A DNA stretch of 64,000 bases from Sweltsa coloradensis. Its lineage: Eukaryota; Arthropoda; Insecta; Plecoptera; Chloroperlidae. The translations under genes and the position numbers were made by a program. Within the stretch, counting starts at the first letter, position 1, and each line of letters begins with the position of its first letter. Under the pieces are notes generated by a model. It saw nothing but the letters and a program-made list of their open reading frames with translations, was not told the DNA's origin and did not search any database. Positions 22,503 through 33,136 of this stretch are shown here, in pieces. The stretch lies in assembly GCA_024449915.1 (NCBI GenBank), contig JAMZAV010000358.1:1361501-1425500 (forward strand), read 5' to 3'.

Positions 22503-22982
22503 GTAATAGAAATCAATGTAGGCGGTACTAGGTAGGTAGGTAGGCGGTACGTGCTCCTTACTAAGTAGAAATAGGTTGTGAGAAGAACAGGTAGATTCTC
22601 ATGAATGCTCTGAGGAAGTTACTTGAGGCAAGTAGCTGTGTGAAACCACCCTCCCACGGTACAAGATGCACAATCTGCAGGGGACTAGCTTGGTCTACGC
22701 TGTGAGGATACCGACCGAACTATAAGAGAATGTACAGGGGGTGGAATTTTACAGGTTATATCCAAATATTCATTCGCCTGTTTGATTGATTGAACACATG
22801 TAAAAGAGATGAGACAGCGTTGCCTGTGTCGGGTGTCGACCAACGTCCTCCCGAGTTGAAGCCTCTCACGTAGAGCATGAGCCACTAGCCTACTTCTATC
22901 GGTTAACAGATGTCCTATCTATGTCTGTAACACTGCATGTGAACTGAAGACATGTGTGTCAATGTAGTTGTTGTTGTTACAG

Positions 22983-23096
22983 GTTGTGACTCTAGCTGTC
23001 TACTTCTATTTCGCCTCCTCTCTGATGGGCAACCAGTTCTTGGACACCGACGTAGATGAGTTGGACATATATGTCCCAGTGTACACCTTACTACAG
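22983..23096 (+). CDS. BEST: Bestrophin exon 6
   Basis: The exon follows gttgttacag and ends at CTACAG before GTAGGC. Its 38 codons are in phase 0: VVTLAVYFYFASSLMGNQF, then LDIYVPVYTLLQ. It matches the bestrophin VVTVAVY-FF-LVGRQF helix and the ELD-VVPVFTFLQ segment. Confidence 0.92.
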
Positions 23097-23149
23097 GTAG
23101 GCATAGAACTTTACCCCGGCAATCCTCAGCTGATCGTTACAAACATCAT

Positions 23150-23412
23150 CTAGTAATGAGGGGAGTATTCAACTCCCCGGAGGCCGAAACTATAGTGTTG
23201 AGCTCTCGCTGTCGTCGTCCGTGAGCCTCTCCCTGCCAGCGACGACGACAACAACGATACAAACGATGACAAAGACGACAGCGGCATGAGAAAGTCCACT
23301 GCTCTCTCCCAGACTGTGGCTGGAACCGTCCTCCCAACATTCCCCTATGCTAGAGTGGAGCATTACGACCTAACGGTTGACGCGCCCTTGAACCAAATAA
23401 ACTACCAAAAAA
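23150..23412 (+). repeat. Dispersed repeat, copy 1 (probable retroelement 3' end)
   Basis: Shared with 31690-31990: CTAGTAATGAGGGGAGTAT near the start, a GACGACGA-rich middle, and GACCTAACGGTTGACGCG followed by AAATAAAC and an A-rich tail at the end. The tail and AATAAA-like signal suggest the 3' part of a plus-strand retroelement. No intact domain is visible. Confidence 0.6.
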
Positions 23413-23901
23413 ACGCTTGCACTTGCAGCGGTTAGTTTGATAGAGACGGCCACATACAAGTTGCTACAACCAATATAAAGATCATAAAGTATTTTAATAA
23501 TTCACCTGCAAAATGTTATTATTTCGAAGTGGGAAAGTTAAAAATCAATCAAATACACAAACAAATCGCGACAACGCTTATTATGTTTGTTTTTCGTTTA
23601 CTTTATATCGTATGATAATTTGTACACAGTGTATCTTGGGTTGGGGTATCAGCTCCGGCTCGTCAGCTACAAGAGGGAGGGAGCTCCGGGGATGAAATGA
23701 CAGGTCCGTCTCCAAGGACCACCCGGCACCTCCACCATTGGGCTGGATTTTTGTACATATTTATAATTGGTACAACAGTCATTGCTGCGTTTCGCTGAGA
23801 AAATACTTACAATACAGAATGTAATATATAGCCTAATGTGTAAATGGAATGCAATATCGAACTTTAATGACTTAAGAATGTACGTACCACTTTGTTTTCA
23901 G

Positions 23902-24009
23902 TTTTTCTTCTACATGGGTTGGCTGAAAGTGGCCGAAACTCTGGTCAATCCGTTTGGAGAAGATGACGACGACTTTGAACTGAATTTCCTTGTCGACCGA
24001 AACATCCAG
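23902..24009 (+). CDS. BEST: Bestrophin exon 7 (calcium clasp), GC donor
   Basis: The exon follows tttgttttcag. Its 36 codons are in phase 0: [18 protein letters not shown], then [10 protein letters not shown] and VDRNIQ. The acidic cluster EDDDDFE is the bestrophin calcium clasp. The exon ends AACATCCAG followed by GCAAGT, so the next intron has a GC donor, the main non-canonical class, within an otherwise perfect donor context. The matching acceptor is ttcaag before exon 8. Confidence 0.93.
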
Positions 24010-24210
24010 GCAAGTCTAACGTCACCGCCATTGATACTAATAGTAGTATACCCCGACAGATTAGGAGCCAACGGAACAAATACATTCAAGCATAATTCTC
24101 GGGGTTTCGCTACATTTCTACGCTCATCCAGTAGGCAGGTGCTGGAAATAATAAAACATAGGCATGTAATAGATTTAAAAAATACAATTCAGAAGTTAAA
24201 AAAATCCATC

Positions 24211-24278
24211 CGGATCGGGGTTCGAACCCGAGTCTCCCTCATTCCAGGTAGACACCTCAACTAGACCACCGAGACGGT
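24211..24278 (-). repeat. tRNA-like sequence, probable SINE head
   Basis: On the minus strand TGGTCTAGTTGAGG resembles an A box and GGGTTCGAACCCC is a good B box with a paired T arm. The anticodon arm is not convincing and the 3' end runs into unrelated sequence without CCA, so a SINE head or tRNA pseudogene is more likely than a working tRNA. Confidence 0.5.
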
Positions 24279-24767
24279 AAACTTATTGACCCGTAAAATA
24301 TCAGATAAAACCACAAAAAATCAGGGTCACAAACACAACAAAGAAAATATGCAGAATTTCGAGCCACGCTTCCAGGTTTTCCCTCGAGTTTTTTTTTGCT
24401 ACCCTGGACACAGACAGGATGCCAAAGCCCTCCTGTAGTTTGGGGATTAGACTTTTAGTAACACATCCTGTAAAGTTTACAAGGTGGACTCTGTTAATTC
24501 ATTGAACAGCTATTCTCTTTAGCTAATGAATTTGGTGGAGGTGCCGGGTCTAGGGCAGAAAATATACACTTGCAACCCGCAGCATACATATGAAACACAT
24601 TTTTTTTAATAACTAAAAAGCATTCTGAAGGCTGCAATATTTTATGAAAAAAAAGTATCAAATACACACACCTTTTTATATAGTCGACACAATTACAAAA
24701 GGATTTCATAAGTGATTTGTTGCTAGGAAGTCACATTTTAGTTTACATGCATAATATCTATACCCAT

Positions 24768-24808
<41 letters not shown>

Positions 24809-25020
24809 TCCATCGCCGCTTTCTACTTCTGGCAGGCTCAGCTTGGGTTTCGCAACAAAAATTTTCCACTTCTTTCTATCCTCTCACAATCGTGTCTCTG
24901 CTACATGCTCCCAGCTCTCTCTTCTAGTATGAAGGTCTCTTGCTATGGTCTCCTTCCATCTCATACTTGGTCTCCCCTGTCTTATTCTTCCTTCAATCCT
25001 TTTCTCATACATTCATATAC
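24768..25020 (-). pseudogene. Non-LTR retrotransposon 3' fragment with (ATC)n tail
   Basis: (ATC)n (24768-24808) is the tail of a minus-strand insertion. Further in, the minus strand reads RQGRPSMRWKET (about 24948-24985), the G-R-P-x-x-R-W signature near the end of EN-RT polyproteins; compare GRPREKW in the element at 26552-29270. The insertion is 5'-truncated and non-coding. Confidence 0.6.
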
Positions 25021-25112
25021 CAATACAATATTCCTTAATATTGATGATTATTATTATTATTTAAGTAGGTAAAACACAACTAACATTTTTATATCTATGC
25101 CTATATCTATAT

Positions 25113-25174
25113 GCCCCGACTGGGGCTCGAACCCAGTAACTTCCTCCAGCTCTTGCCAACTGAGCTAACAGGGC
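25113..25174 (-). repeat. tRNA-like sequence lacking an anticodon arm
   Basis: On the minus strand GCCCTG pairs with CGGGGC as a short acceptor stem. TTAGCTCAGTTGGCAAGAGC is an excellent D arm and A box, and CTGGGTTCGAGCCCCAG a T arm and B box. Only about a dozen bases lie between them, too few for an anticodon arm plus variable loop, so this is a tRNA pseudogene or SINE head. Confidence 0.6.
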
Positions 25175-25362
25175 CACAAGACATTAAAATAGTAGAAAGC
25201 TAAAATAAAGATTAATTATGTACTATATCAACTGGGTGATTTTGCTGTAGGGCTATCTACATACAGACAGACTGTTGAGTAGATTTTAAACTACAAATTA
25301 CATTTACATTGACACAGTAGTAAAATGTCCTATTCTAATTATCGCAACTGATTGTCTTCAAG

Positions 25363-25517
25363 GTATCGTACTTGATTGTGGATGAAATGCACCAGGAGAA
25401 TCCCGAGATGGTGAAGGATCAGTACTGGGACGAGGTTTTTCCCACAGAGCTGCCCTACACAGCCGGGGCTAAACAAGACAAACCGGTCACCCTCTGTGCT
25501 CTACTGACCCAATCTTA
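25363..25517 (+). CDS. BEST: Bestrophin exon 8
   Basis: The exon follows gtcttcaag and ends TCTTA before GTAAGT. It encodes VSYLIVDEMHQENP and PTELPYTAGAKQ, ending LLTQS plus two bases (TA). VDEMHQ and PYTA are strongly conserved in bestrophins and close the homologous core. The exon ends in phase 2, but the next recognisable exon starts in phase 0 with G; joining them directly would make TAG. Either a small exon between them is missing, or an indel lies in one of these exons. Confidence 0.88.
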
Positions 25518-26045
25518 GTAAGTGACAGACTGACAGTACTACCACTGACAAGATCACGGATTGTATGAAGCAGTATGAGAGTAATTACATTGACGATTAG
25601 GTTACATGTAATAACAAAACAATCATAAACATTTTAAAACAAAACATTTTACAGTAGGTAATGTATTGTATGATTTAACAATAATTAACTTTAATCTTGC
25701 CCTAAATAATAGACACCATATTTTGTGGGTAATTTTGCTGTTCGATAACTTTATTAATCCTGATGTTTGAACACAACTGTGCACACCATCATTGGAACAC
25801 CAACTAATGTATTGTACTTGTGGGGCTTTGCCCTGTTGTCAATAAAGAATCAATAATAATAATAATAATGCAAGCAGACTAAAGTTCTTTGGACAAGACA
25901 ATGGAAGGCCAAGACACGGCAAAGAATTCAACAACTATCTCAAATTCCTCAGATGATGTTATGCACAGTCGCAGTGAAACGTCAGGATTGCTCAAATCAT
26001 CGAACATGGCAAAAGACCTGCGACACCTGTTGATTGTCTGTTCAG

Positions 26046-26138
26046 GTGACGGGAGCCGACGCCGAGATAATGCCGCGCGTGGCGGATTCTGTGCTTAACA
26101 CCATTCTCAGTGCCGAGAACTTCGACGAAGACGACGAG
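26046..26138 (+). CDS. BEST: Bestrophin exon 9 (candidate, tail region)
   Basis: A 93-nt open stretch lies between a good acceptor (tgtctgttcag) and a consensus donor (GAG before GTAAGA). It reads GADAEIMPRVADSVLNTIL, then FDEDDE. Composition and splice sites are exon-like, and acidic tails after PYTA are usual in bestrophins, but this part of the family is too variable for a homology claim. The phase conflict with exon 8 is described there. Confidence 0.55.
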
Positions 26139-26551
26139 GTAAGAGACGCGGTCTACGTCACCCACACGACGCATAGACTGTGAACTCAATGTCATTCAAT
26201 AGTTACACTTGACCTCCACTAAGTGTGTGGACGTAGGTGTAATAAAGATGGATAATAAACAACTAACTAAACATTATAAATAACGGCCTTTGTAATGGTA
26301 GGTATCACAATTTAAGTTCATGTTCACATAAATATAAATGGGCAGGTAAACAATGAAATACTAGTGTCGGTAAGTAGATTGTGGATACTATCACACTGTA
26401 ATGTATAATTCAAATTTAATTGAATCAATCAAAATCCTATTGAAAATGACTCTCATTCAGACTCAGTATAAACATTTACAAATGGGAGAATGAGAAAAGT
26501 ATTTTTTAGAGATTTTTTTAATCAACTAGAATTTTTTCACTTAATGTACGA

Positions 26552-27301
26552 TTGTGCGATGACAGCATGACAATCGAATTCATTCAGGTGTATGCGCCTC
26601 AAACAGGAAGACCAGTGGTTGAGAAGGATGAGTTTGTGGCAAAATTAGAAGCAATTATGACATCAAATACTATTGTAGTAATGGGGGATTTTAATGCAAG
26701 AATAGGAAAAGATAGAAAAGGATTTGAAGAGGTTATGGGCAGACATGGGATAGATGCAAGAAACAGAGATGGAGAGAAATTGTTAGAAATGTGTGCCAGA
26801 AACTCGTTAGTTATAGGAAATAGTTGGTTCAAGAAACGTAGAACCCAAAAAATAACGAGATATGGCTATGGTGAAGACAGATCAGAGACAGTAATTGACT
26901 ATCTATGTATAGGAAAAGAAGTAATGAGAAATCTTGAGGATGTGAGGGTAATGCCATCAATATCATTGGATGGAGACCACAGGATGGTGTTGGGGAAGTT
27001 TAGAATGATGGTACAGACCCAAAAGAGAATAAAGAACCGGCACAAAAGACTAAAAGTGTGGAAACTGCAATCTCCGATAGTGCAAGAAGAGTTTATGACA
27101 AGAATTAGTGACCAAACACCTACAAATGAAGTGGGAGAAATAGAAGAAGAATGGCAAAACTTTAAGAAGGTTTTTGTGTCAAGTGCAGAAGAGCTGTGTG
27201 GAAGAGTCAGTGGAAGGAGGAAAGAGAAAGAAACGCGATGGTGGAACGAGAGGGTACGAGATGCAGTTCGGGAGAAGAAAACTAGCTTGGAAAAAGAATG
27301 A
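26552..27301 (+). pseudogene. Retrotransposon AP-endonuclease domain, C-terminal half
   Basis: Reads FIQVYAPQTG, VVMGDFNARIG, ITRYGYG, VIDYLCI and LDGDHRMV. GDFNA and the final D-H pair are catalytic motifs of the APE-type endonuclease (DHRMV in place of the common SDHR). The N-terminal metal-binding motifs are absent, so the copy is 5'-truncated. The frame ends at TGA 27299-27301, overlapping the next open frame by ATGA. Comparison with the neighbouring frames (KLAWKKNEKCKSTENEYEYR in a third frame, then VKQIVKEEKDKAMEEF) indicates two frameshifts rather than a designed overlap. Confidence 0.75.
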
Positions 27302-29208
27302 AAAGTGCAAATCCACAGAAAATGAGTACGAATACCGTAGGCGAAAAAACCGATGTGAAACAAATTGTGAAGGAGGAGAAAGACAAAGCAATGGAAGAAT
27401 TTGCTGGTAAATTAGAAGATGACTTCCAGGGAAATAAGAAAATTATGTACGGACTAGTAAAGACAAAAAGACAAGAAAGGGAAGAACAAAAGCTCATGGT
27501 AAATGAAAATGGCCAAGTTACAAACAACCCACAGGAAATACAAGAAATGTGGAGGAAATATTTCAAAGATCTGCTAAATGTACATGGTAGTGAAAATTTA
27601 AATGCAGAGAAAGAGAAAGAGGCAAGTGGAGAAGATGAAGAAGACGAGGTAACAGAACAAGAGGTGGCTCGGGCGTTAGGAGCCATGAAGAATGGTAGAG
27701 CTCCGGGAGTGGATGACATTTCTGTGGAAATGATCAAAGCATCAGGTGCGGAAGGAAGAAGATGGTTATTTCGAGTAATAAGTGCTGCGTGGAAACAAAA
27801 GAAGGTACCGGAAGATTGGAAAAGAGGTATAATTGTACCGCTGTTTAAGAAAGGTGATCGTAAGAAATGTGAAAATTATAGAGGGGTGACATTAATGTGT
27901 CAGTGTGCAAAAATTTATGAGAAAGTTATAGAACTAAGACTGAAGGAGGTATATGACACAGATCTAAGAGAAGAACAATATGGGTTCAGAAGTGGACGGT
28001 CTACTATTGATCCCATATTTGCTATAAGACAGACAATGGAGGGAAGATGGCAAAATGGGAAAGAAATGCACATTGTGTTTTTGGATCTGGAGAAGGCATA
28101 CGATCGCCTGCCTAGAGAGAAAGTATGGGAGTGTCTAGAGATAAAAGGAGTGGGAAGAGGTTTAATAGACAGGATACAAAGTACATATCAAAGGAGTGAA
28201 AGTTGTGTACAGACAGATATGGGTAGGTCAGAATGGTTTCAAGTGAATGAGGGCTTGCGACAAGGTAGTGTGTTATCTCCAACACTCTTTACTGTTGTAA
28301 TGGATGAAATTATAAGAAGAGTGGAACCAAATACAGATGGAAGGGACACAAGAACATTAGTGTTTGCGGACGATGTGTTGATTTGGGGTGAGAGTGCCAG
28401 AGAAGTGCAGGAGAAGGTGGACAGATGGAACGAAGTTACTACAGAGTTTGGTCTAAAAATCAATCAGAAAAAGAGTGAATGTTTGCGTATGCAAAAGAAG
28501 ACAAAGGGCAGGCCTAGAGACATGGAAAATATTGTACTACGGGGAGAAGTCTTAGAAGAAAAAGAAGAATTTAAATATTTGGGAAGTATATTGACAAAAG
28601 ATGCAAAAGTGTGTAGGGAAGTGTCATCTAGAGTGCAAAAAGCAGAAGGGTTTTACCAATTGGTGAGAAAGTTACTATGGAATGAGTTGTTCCCACAAAA
28701 ATGTAAAATTTTGCTGTATAAGGCATATTTTGTACCTATACTAACATATGGGGCAGTAACATGGGCAGTGGGAACAAAAGAAGAGAGTCAGCTGGAAGCA
28801 GCAGAAATGAAGTTTTTAAGAAGTATAAAGGGAGTTACAAAGATGGACAAGATAAGAAGTAATGAAATAAGGAAAGAACTGGGATTGGAGAGATTGAATT
28901 TTAAGCTAGGAAGAGAACGTCTAAGATGGTTTGGACATATGAAAAGGATGGGCAGGGAGAGGATTCCAAGACGAGAATTTGAAGCGGCAGAGGAGGGGAA
29001 AAGAAGAGTAGGAAGGCCAAGAGAAAAATGGGAAAGATTAATTCAAGAAGACGTTGGAAAACGGAATGAAGTGTGGGAGCATGTGGCAAGAGTGAAGCTG
29101 TGGGAGGACAGAAGAGAGTGGAGTAAATTGGTGGAGAGGAAGGAGTTGGATGATGTGGAAGAAACACTAAGTCTGGCAAGCTTAGTATCTACAGTTTCAT
29201 GCCCTTGA
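27298..29208 (+). CDS. Retrotransposon reverse transcriptase
   Basis: A 636-residue open frame with the ordered RT blocks: NGRAPGVDDIS, NYRGVTLM, EEQYGFRSGRST, HIVFLDLEKAYD, EGLRQGSVLSPTLF, the catalytic FADD (28363-28374), LKINQKKSE and FKYLGSIL, then a thumb region (YGAVTWAV) and the C-terminal GRPREKW motif. All RT active-site aspartates (LDLEKAYD and FADD) are intact, so the domain may be recently inserted or active in trans, although the upstream endonuclease is truncated. Confidence 0.9.
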   Translation: MKSANPQKMSTNTVGEKTDVKQIVKEEKDKAMEEFAGKLEDDFQGNKKIMYGLVKTKRQEREEQKLMVNENGQVTNNPQEIQEMWRKYFKDLLNVHGSENLNAEKEKEASGEDEEDEVTEQEVARALGAMKNGRAPGVDDISVEMIKASGAEGRRWLFRVISAAWKQKKVPEDWKRGIIVPLFKKGDRKKCENYRGVTLMCQCAKIYEKVIELRLKEVYDTDLREEQYGFRSGRSTIDPIFAIRQTMEGRWQNGKEMHIVFLDLEKAYDRLPREKVWECLEIKGVGRGLIDRIQSTYQRSESCVQTDMGRSEWFQVNEGLRQGSVLSPTLFTVVMDEIIRRVEPNTDGRDTRTLVFADDVLIWGESAREVQEKVDRWNEVTTEFGLKINQKKSECLRMQKKTKGRPRDMENIVLRGEVLEEKEEFKYLGSILTKDAKVCREVSSRVQKAEGFYQLVRKLLWNELFPQKCKILLYKAYFVPILTYGAVTWAVGTKEESQLEAAEMKFLRSIKGVTKMDKIRSNEIRKELGLERLNFKLGRERLRWFGHMKRMGRERIPRREFEAAEEGKRRVGRPREKWERLIQEDVGKRNEVWEHVARVKLWEDRREWSKLVERKELDDVEETLSLASLVSTVSCP

Positions 29209-29546
29209 TAATGGTGGAAAACCACCACTCAACCCGACATAGTTGGAACTGAGTTATGATGATTATTATTAATGTACTGGTAGTCATTTGTATTAAATTA
29301 ATAAACTAGGCCTATCTTGTGAGCAGTGTTTGTGCGTATTAATCTCTATGGTTTGTGTATATATTTCACATTGTTGTCCTGGGGCCTTTCAGATTAGACG
29401 AGATTATAGCAAAAGTAATGTAATTCTTTTACACCAACTCAATAATAAATAATTTTATATAGGGTAAATTTAAGTATTTACAGAGAGTCAGAAATCATTC
29501 ATCAATGCAGCATAATTATTTATTAGTATTCTGGGTCGCATTTCAG

Positions 29547-29679
29547 ACGCCCAACACATCGCGCCGCAGAAACCTCATCAACCGTCGCCACCCGACAATG
29601 TCGACGCTGAACACAAGCGCAAGCAGCGAGCAGAGTCAAAGTTCCATGATGAGTCTGCTCAGTCGGACGTTCCACAGAG
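29547..29679 (+). CDS. BEST: Bestrophin exon 10 (candidate, Ser-rich tail)
   Basis: The exon follows tcgcatttcag and ends AGAG before GTAGGT. Its 44 codons plus one base read TPNTSRRRNLINRRHP, then a Ser-rich stretch, then MMSLLSRTFHR. It starts in phase 0, matching the end of exon 9. A basic, Ser-rich cytosolic tail is usual after the bestrophin core, and such tails are targets of phosphorylation in the family. Confidence 0.6.
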
Positions 29680-29710
29680 GTAGGTCGCCACACAGACACA
29701 CACACACTTA

Positions 29711-30588
29711 GGGTGACCAGATGGCAAGGAGTGAATTTTGGGACACTCTTCCAGGCAAAAACAGCAGGGGGGTTTGGGGGCGAGCCCTCCAACAACAGCG
29801 CCGCAGGCAAAAATGTTAAAATCAGGGTTTTTGGAGTGATTTCTGAGCGTTTCAGAAAAAAATATCAAACTGAATTTAATACTGAAATACTGTCGTTTGT
29901 GTAGTCAAAAACAGAAAACCTTGTAAAAAAAAAAAAACAAAAAAACAGGAAAAAATACTGCAATTTGCTTTGGGGGGGAAATCGTATGACCTACAAATCC
30001 GTTTGTAGGTAGTGAGTCAATAATCCTTAAATTTACAAAGCCGCTTCTTAGATTTCTTTGGGTTTGTTCCTAGCATGACAAGTAGCATTAGGGACGGTGG
30101 GCTGAACAGTGTCAGTACTAGGCCTAGCATTGGTAGAAGTCCCAGCGCTCTCGTTCTCGTCCATGCTTGATCATTCAAGCAAGTCTGCAAGTCTGCAGAA
30201 ACACTGCAGTTTGCAGCAAACACGTCTGGGAACACTTTCCAGCACCTTTCCACACACACTGCTGCTTTTGTTTGTGCCACGCCGATTGCCGGCGAGTTGT
30301 TCAACTTATCAAGTTGAACGCTAGCGCCAAGCTAATACGTAACGTATTTACGCAACAGACTGACAGTTGTGGTGGCGCGCCAGATTATAAATTTACTACC
30401 GACAGTTTCTCGTCTCGTAATTGCTTTTTTGTTTTTATTTTCTAGTTGAAATTTCTAATTTTTGAATTTTTTGAAAAGCAAATAAAATAAAATTGTGAAT
30501 TTACCAATTTTGGGACAAAAGGCGTCCCGAAATATTTTTGCGTCAAATTCAGGACTATCCCGCATTTTTCCGGACGTCTGGTCACTCT
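29711..30588. mobile_element. Degenerate hAT-type DNA transposon remnant
   Basis: The left end GGGTGACCAGATGGC and the inverted right end GAGTGACCAGACGTCC form an imperfect terminal repeat of the GGGTGACCAGA type known from hAT-related repeats. Between them is about 880 bp with no transposase frame. A second inner inverted match (GGGACACTC-like) is weak. No clear target duplication was seen. Confidence 0.45.
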
Positions 30589-31689
30589 ATACACACTGCG
30601 AGAATTAAACTGATGGATAGCAATTCTGTATTTACTGGATTATAAGCCGCCATCGAGTAATGGCTGCAAACCTTATTTTGGCCACTAAACAGTAAGCTAT
30701 GAACACTATTGACAAATAGCGCTAAATGGCCTCACCCCACTTTTTGAGCTTGATTTTTTTAAAATATAACCGAGGCCTATATTCACAGTAGGGCCTATGT
30801 TATTACACGATTATAGACCAGACCCCCATTTTGAACTCCCAAATTTGATCAAGTAGTACGTATGTTACTAATAAAAATATTGAAAAATAACAGCACATCG
30901 TGGCCGCAACCCACTTTTTGAAGTTAATTTTTAAAATACAAAAACATTTTGAATTTCAATTGACACAATGCGATCCAGATCTGCTTCAACTGAACAAGTG
31001 ATTAACTAAATAAGATACATCTCAGAGTTAAAGTAAATGAACTAAACATGCCGAGTCATATTTTGTTTAACCCCGTCTGGGCCCCTATTCAGTAACTTCA
31101 CGGGTTCAACTCTGTCACGGGACCGACTCGGTAGTAACAGTAATCGTTCCGGTTGTTGTTGGTCGAGGTCGAAAGGTATGATTTACATGGCCGTGGACGG
31201 TCAAATGTGAACAAATGATTCGCAGTCAGTTGTCAAATATTCGAAATGACATAGATGTGTGTATTATTTCCAATCGGGGAGAAATTGGATTTAAATGGTA
31301 TAATTTCATGAAAAAAGGGAACGCACGGGACTTTTAGGGGTAGGCCCTTACTAAAGGTAGGTTTTCTTTGAGCATAGGCCTACTATTGTTATTCGTTTGA
31401 GAAAGTTAAAAATCTGGTTGTGTTTACGTGTAGGCCAAGGCTTATCATCCACCATTTTATACAAATATAACCGAGTCGGACTCGGTTGTCACGGATTATA
31501 TCGCAACGATATCGACCTCAACTGGGTCGATCACTTGCAACCGAGTCGATTACGGTAGAAAACGCCTGGGTCCAACTCCGTCAGAGTTATAGAATCGCAG
31601 TCCTGGGCCCGGGGTAGAATTTGGCCCAGAGCATGGCTCTGCTATCGTAAAAGGTGATTCAAGAGAAAAAGTCCACTTCACAAACATTG
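30589..31689. other. Bestrophin intron 10, no gene recognised
   Basis: AT-rich sequence. The palindrome AACCGAGTCGGACTCGGTT (31473-31491) and the repeated ACCGAGTCG/CGACTCGGT strings at 31123-31560 suggest another small inverted-repeat element, but I could not fix its ends. Confidence 0.35.
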
Positions 31690-31990
31690 GCTAGTAAGAG
31701 GGGAGTATAGTAGGCCTACTCCCCAAAACTAGAGGCGAGCTCTGGCAATCGTCGTTGGGGACACCTCCCCCTTCCCTTGACGACCTCCCCGACGACGATG
31801 ACAATGACACAACGAACAATGACAAAGACGATGACGACTGCGACGTGACAAACCCCCCTTCCTCCCCTTACCCGTGGCTGGTTCTGACCAGCATGGGCCT
31901 TTCCTCCCCATATCCCCTAGGCAGGCTAGAGTGGTGCATTATGATGACCTAACGGTTGACGCGTCCCTAATCCAAATAAACCAAAACCAA
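31690..31990 (+). repeat. Dispersed repeat, copy 2
   Basis: Diverged second copy of the repeat at 23150-23412. Both have the block GACCTAACGGTTGACGCG, an AATAAAC signal and an A-rich tail at the 3' end, and a GACGA-rich middle. Both lie in bestrophin introns on the plus strand. Confidence 0.6.
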
Positions 31991-32149
31991 AAAAGTGTTT
32001 TGTTTAACTAAGTTGACGGTTGACATCCCAGCACTCACCGAGTGCGTGCCAATGGGAAACGCCATTATATTTGGTTTGATCTTGTGCACTCCGGCTACTG
32101 ATACTAGGTACCGTAAGTAAGCTCGCTAACGTTGTCTGTCTCATCTCAG

Positions 32150-32190
32150 ATCATCACAGGGGAAACCACAGCAGTAACCCTCAGGTGTAG
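32150..32190 (+). CDS. BEST: Bestrophin terminal exon (candidate)
   Basis: A good acceptor (gtctcatctcag) is followed by AT; this completes the codon left open by exon 10 (G plus AT gives Asp), then HHRGNHSSNPQV and a TAG stop at 32188-32190. Phase fits exactly. The peptide is too short and variable for homology evidence. If the exon is right, the gene ends about 0.6 kb from the converging CREBL2 gene. Confidence 0.4.
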
Positions 32191-32777
32191 ACTGACCCCC
32201 CCTGACGCGAGGGCTGCCAACACGCAAAGCACCCACATTCAACCGGTAAAACTTGTTGCGCGAGACCAACTACGATTGTTGGAAACATGCCGAGATCCAA
32301 AAGCACAGGAACGTGCTTTGTTTTATACCTTTGCAATTTGCATCACAAAAAAACTGCTTCAAAGCACGAGATATTAGGTCGTATCGAGTGATGAATTTGA
32401 TCCAGCGACATACAAGGAGCTCTACTTTTTATCACACTCTTATGTTGCTCATGAATGTTCTTTCTTATGTTAATACCAGTGATTTGTAAAACAATTTGTA
32501 AGAAATATAAGATTTATTGAAACAAAATATATTGTTATGTTCATGTATATGATAGTAAGAGTAAAATATAAAGAGAGTGGATGAAGAAAAATATATATAT
32601 AATAATAATATAACATGTATACAAATCTAATTCTTAATGCAGTGCCATCCAGGGCAAGTTCTGCAGTACAATGTACAAATCGAGGCGATGAGTTTGCTTG
32701 TAGCTAAAAGACACACTTTGACTATGACCTCGGGGACTGTGTGCGAGGCTAGAACGACAAAGGAAATGCGTGCGAGG
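32191..32777. other. Convergent intergenic region / 3' UTRs
   Basis: The 3' ends of bestrophin (plus) and CREBL2 (minus) face each other here. AT-rich; several A-rich and TTTATT strings could serve as polyadenylation signals on either strand. No further exon was seen. Confidence 0.45.
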
Positions 32778-32873
32778 CTACTTCTCTTGCTTGATGGCAC
32801 CGACTTCTTCCAGAATGAGGTGCATGCCCTCCGGTATTCGACCCTCGTCCAGCTCCTGGCCCATCAGGCGATA
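32778..32873 (-). CDS. CREBL2: CREBL2 last exon
   Basis: On the minus strand an acceptor TGTACAG is followed by YRLMGQELDEGRIPEG, then MHLILEEVGAIKQEK and TAG (32778-32780). Human CREBL2 continues the same zipper end as YKQW-MAMDQGKIPSE, so the Y-x(6-8)-D-x-G-x-IP pattern is shared. The exon joins the bZIP exon in phase 0. The tail is shorter than the vertebrate one. Confidence 0.85.
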   Translation of the reverse strand, partial: YRLMGQELDEGRIPEGMHLILEEVGAIKQEK

Positions 32874-33136
32874 CTGTACACAGAAATACAAACAATGTAG
32901 TGCACATTTGTGTAACTTCGGTTGGGATTGAAACTACAGGTTCTGGAATATTTTTGCTAAACTTCCACTGTAGAATATGGGATCTTGTGAAGATCTTGCA
33001 CGGTATAAGGATTTATTTGTAAGAATTTAATTTGGATTGTATGAGAAGGTGGAATGGAGGAAGGTGATAGAAGAGAAGCAAATGATATAGGGGAGAGAAG
33101 GAGAAGGCAACCATGTGTTGTTTGTTGCCAAGTAAG

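Larger units (their letters stand above)
26500..29275 (+). mobile_element. 5'-truncated EN-RT non-LTR retrotransposon
   Basis: Sits in bestrophin intron 9. It starts inside the endonuclease domain, runs through a reverse transcriptase, and ends in a tail of ATGATTATTATT (29255-29272). 5' truncation and a microsatellite tail are typical of target-primed insertion. The single ancestral frame appears to shift twice between about 27285 and 27360. No target duplication was found. Clade is uncertain (RTE- or Proto2-like by general look). Confidence 0.85.

Noticed and set aside
24211..24278. Functional tRNA gene on the minus strand
   Set aside because: A and B boxes fit, but the anticodon stem and acceptor pairing are poor. 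A SINE head is more likely.
25113..25174. Functional tRNA gene
   Set aside because: D and T arms are good but there is no room for an anticodon arm, so it cannot be a working cytosolic tRNA.
29505..29810. Independent genes overlapping 29.5-29.9 kb on both strands
   Set aside because: The plus-strand signal is explained by bestrophin exon 10 and its donor. The rest is transposon remnant sequence.
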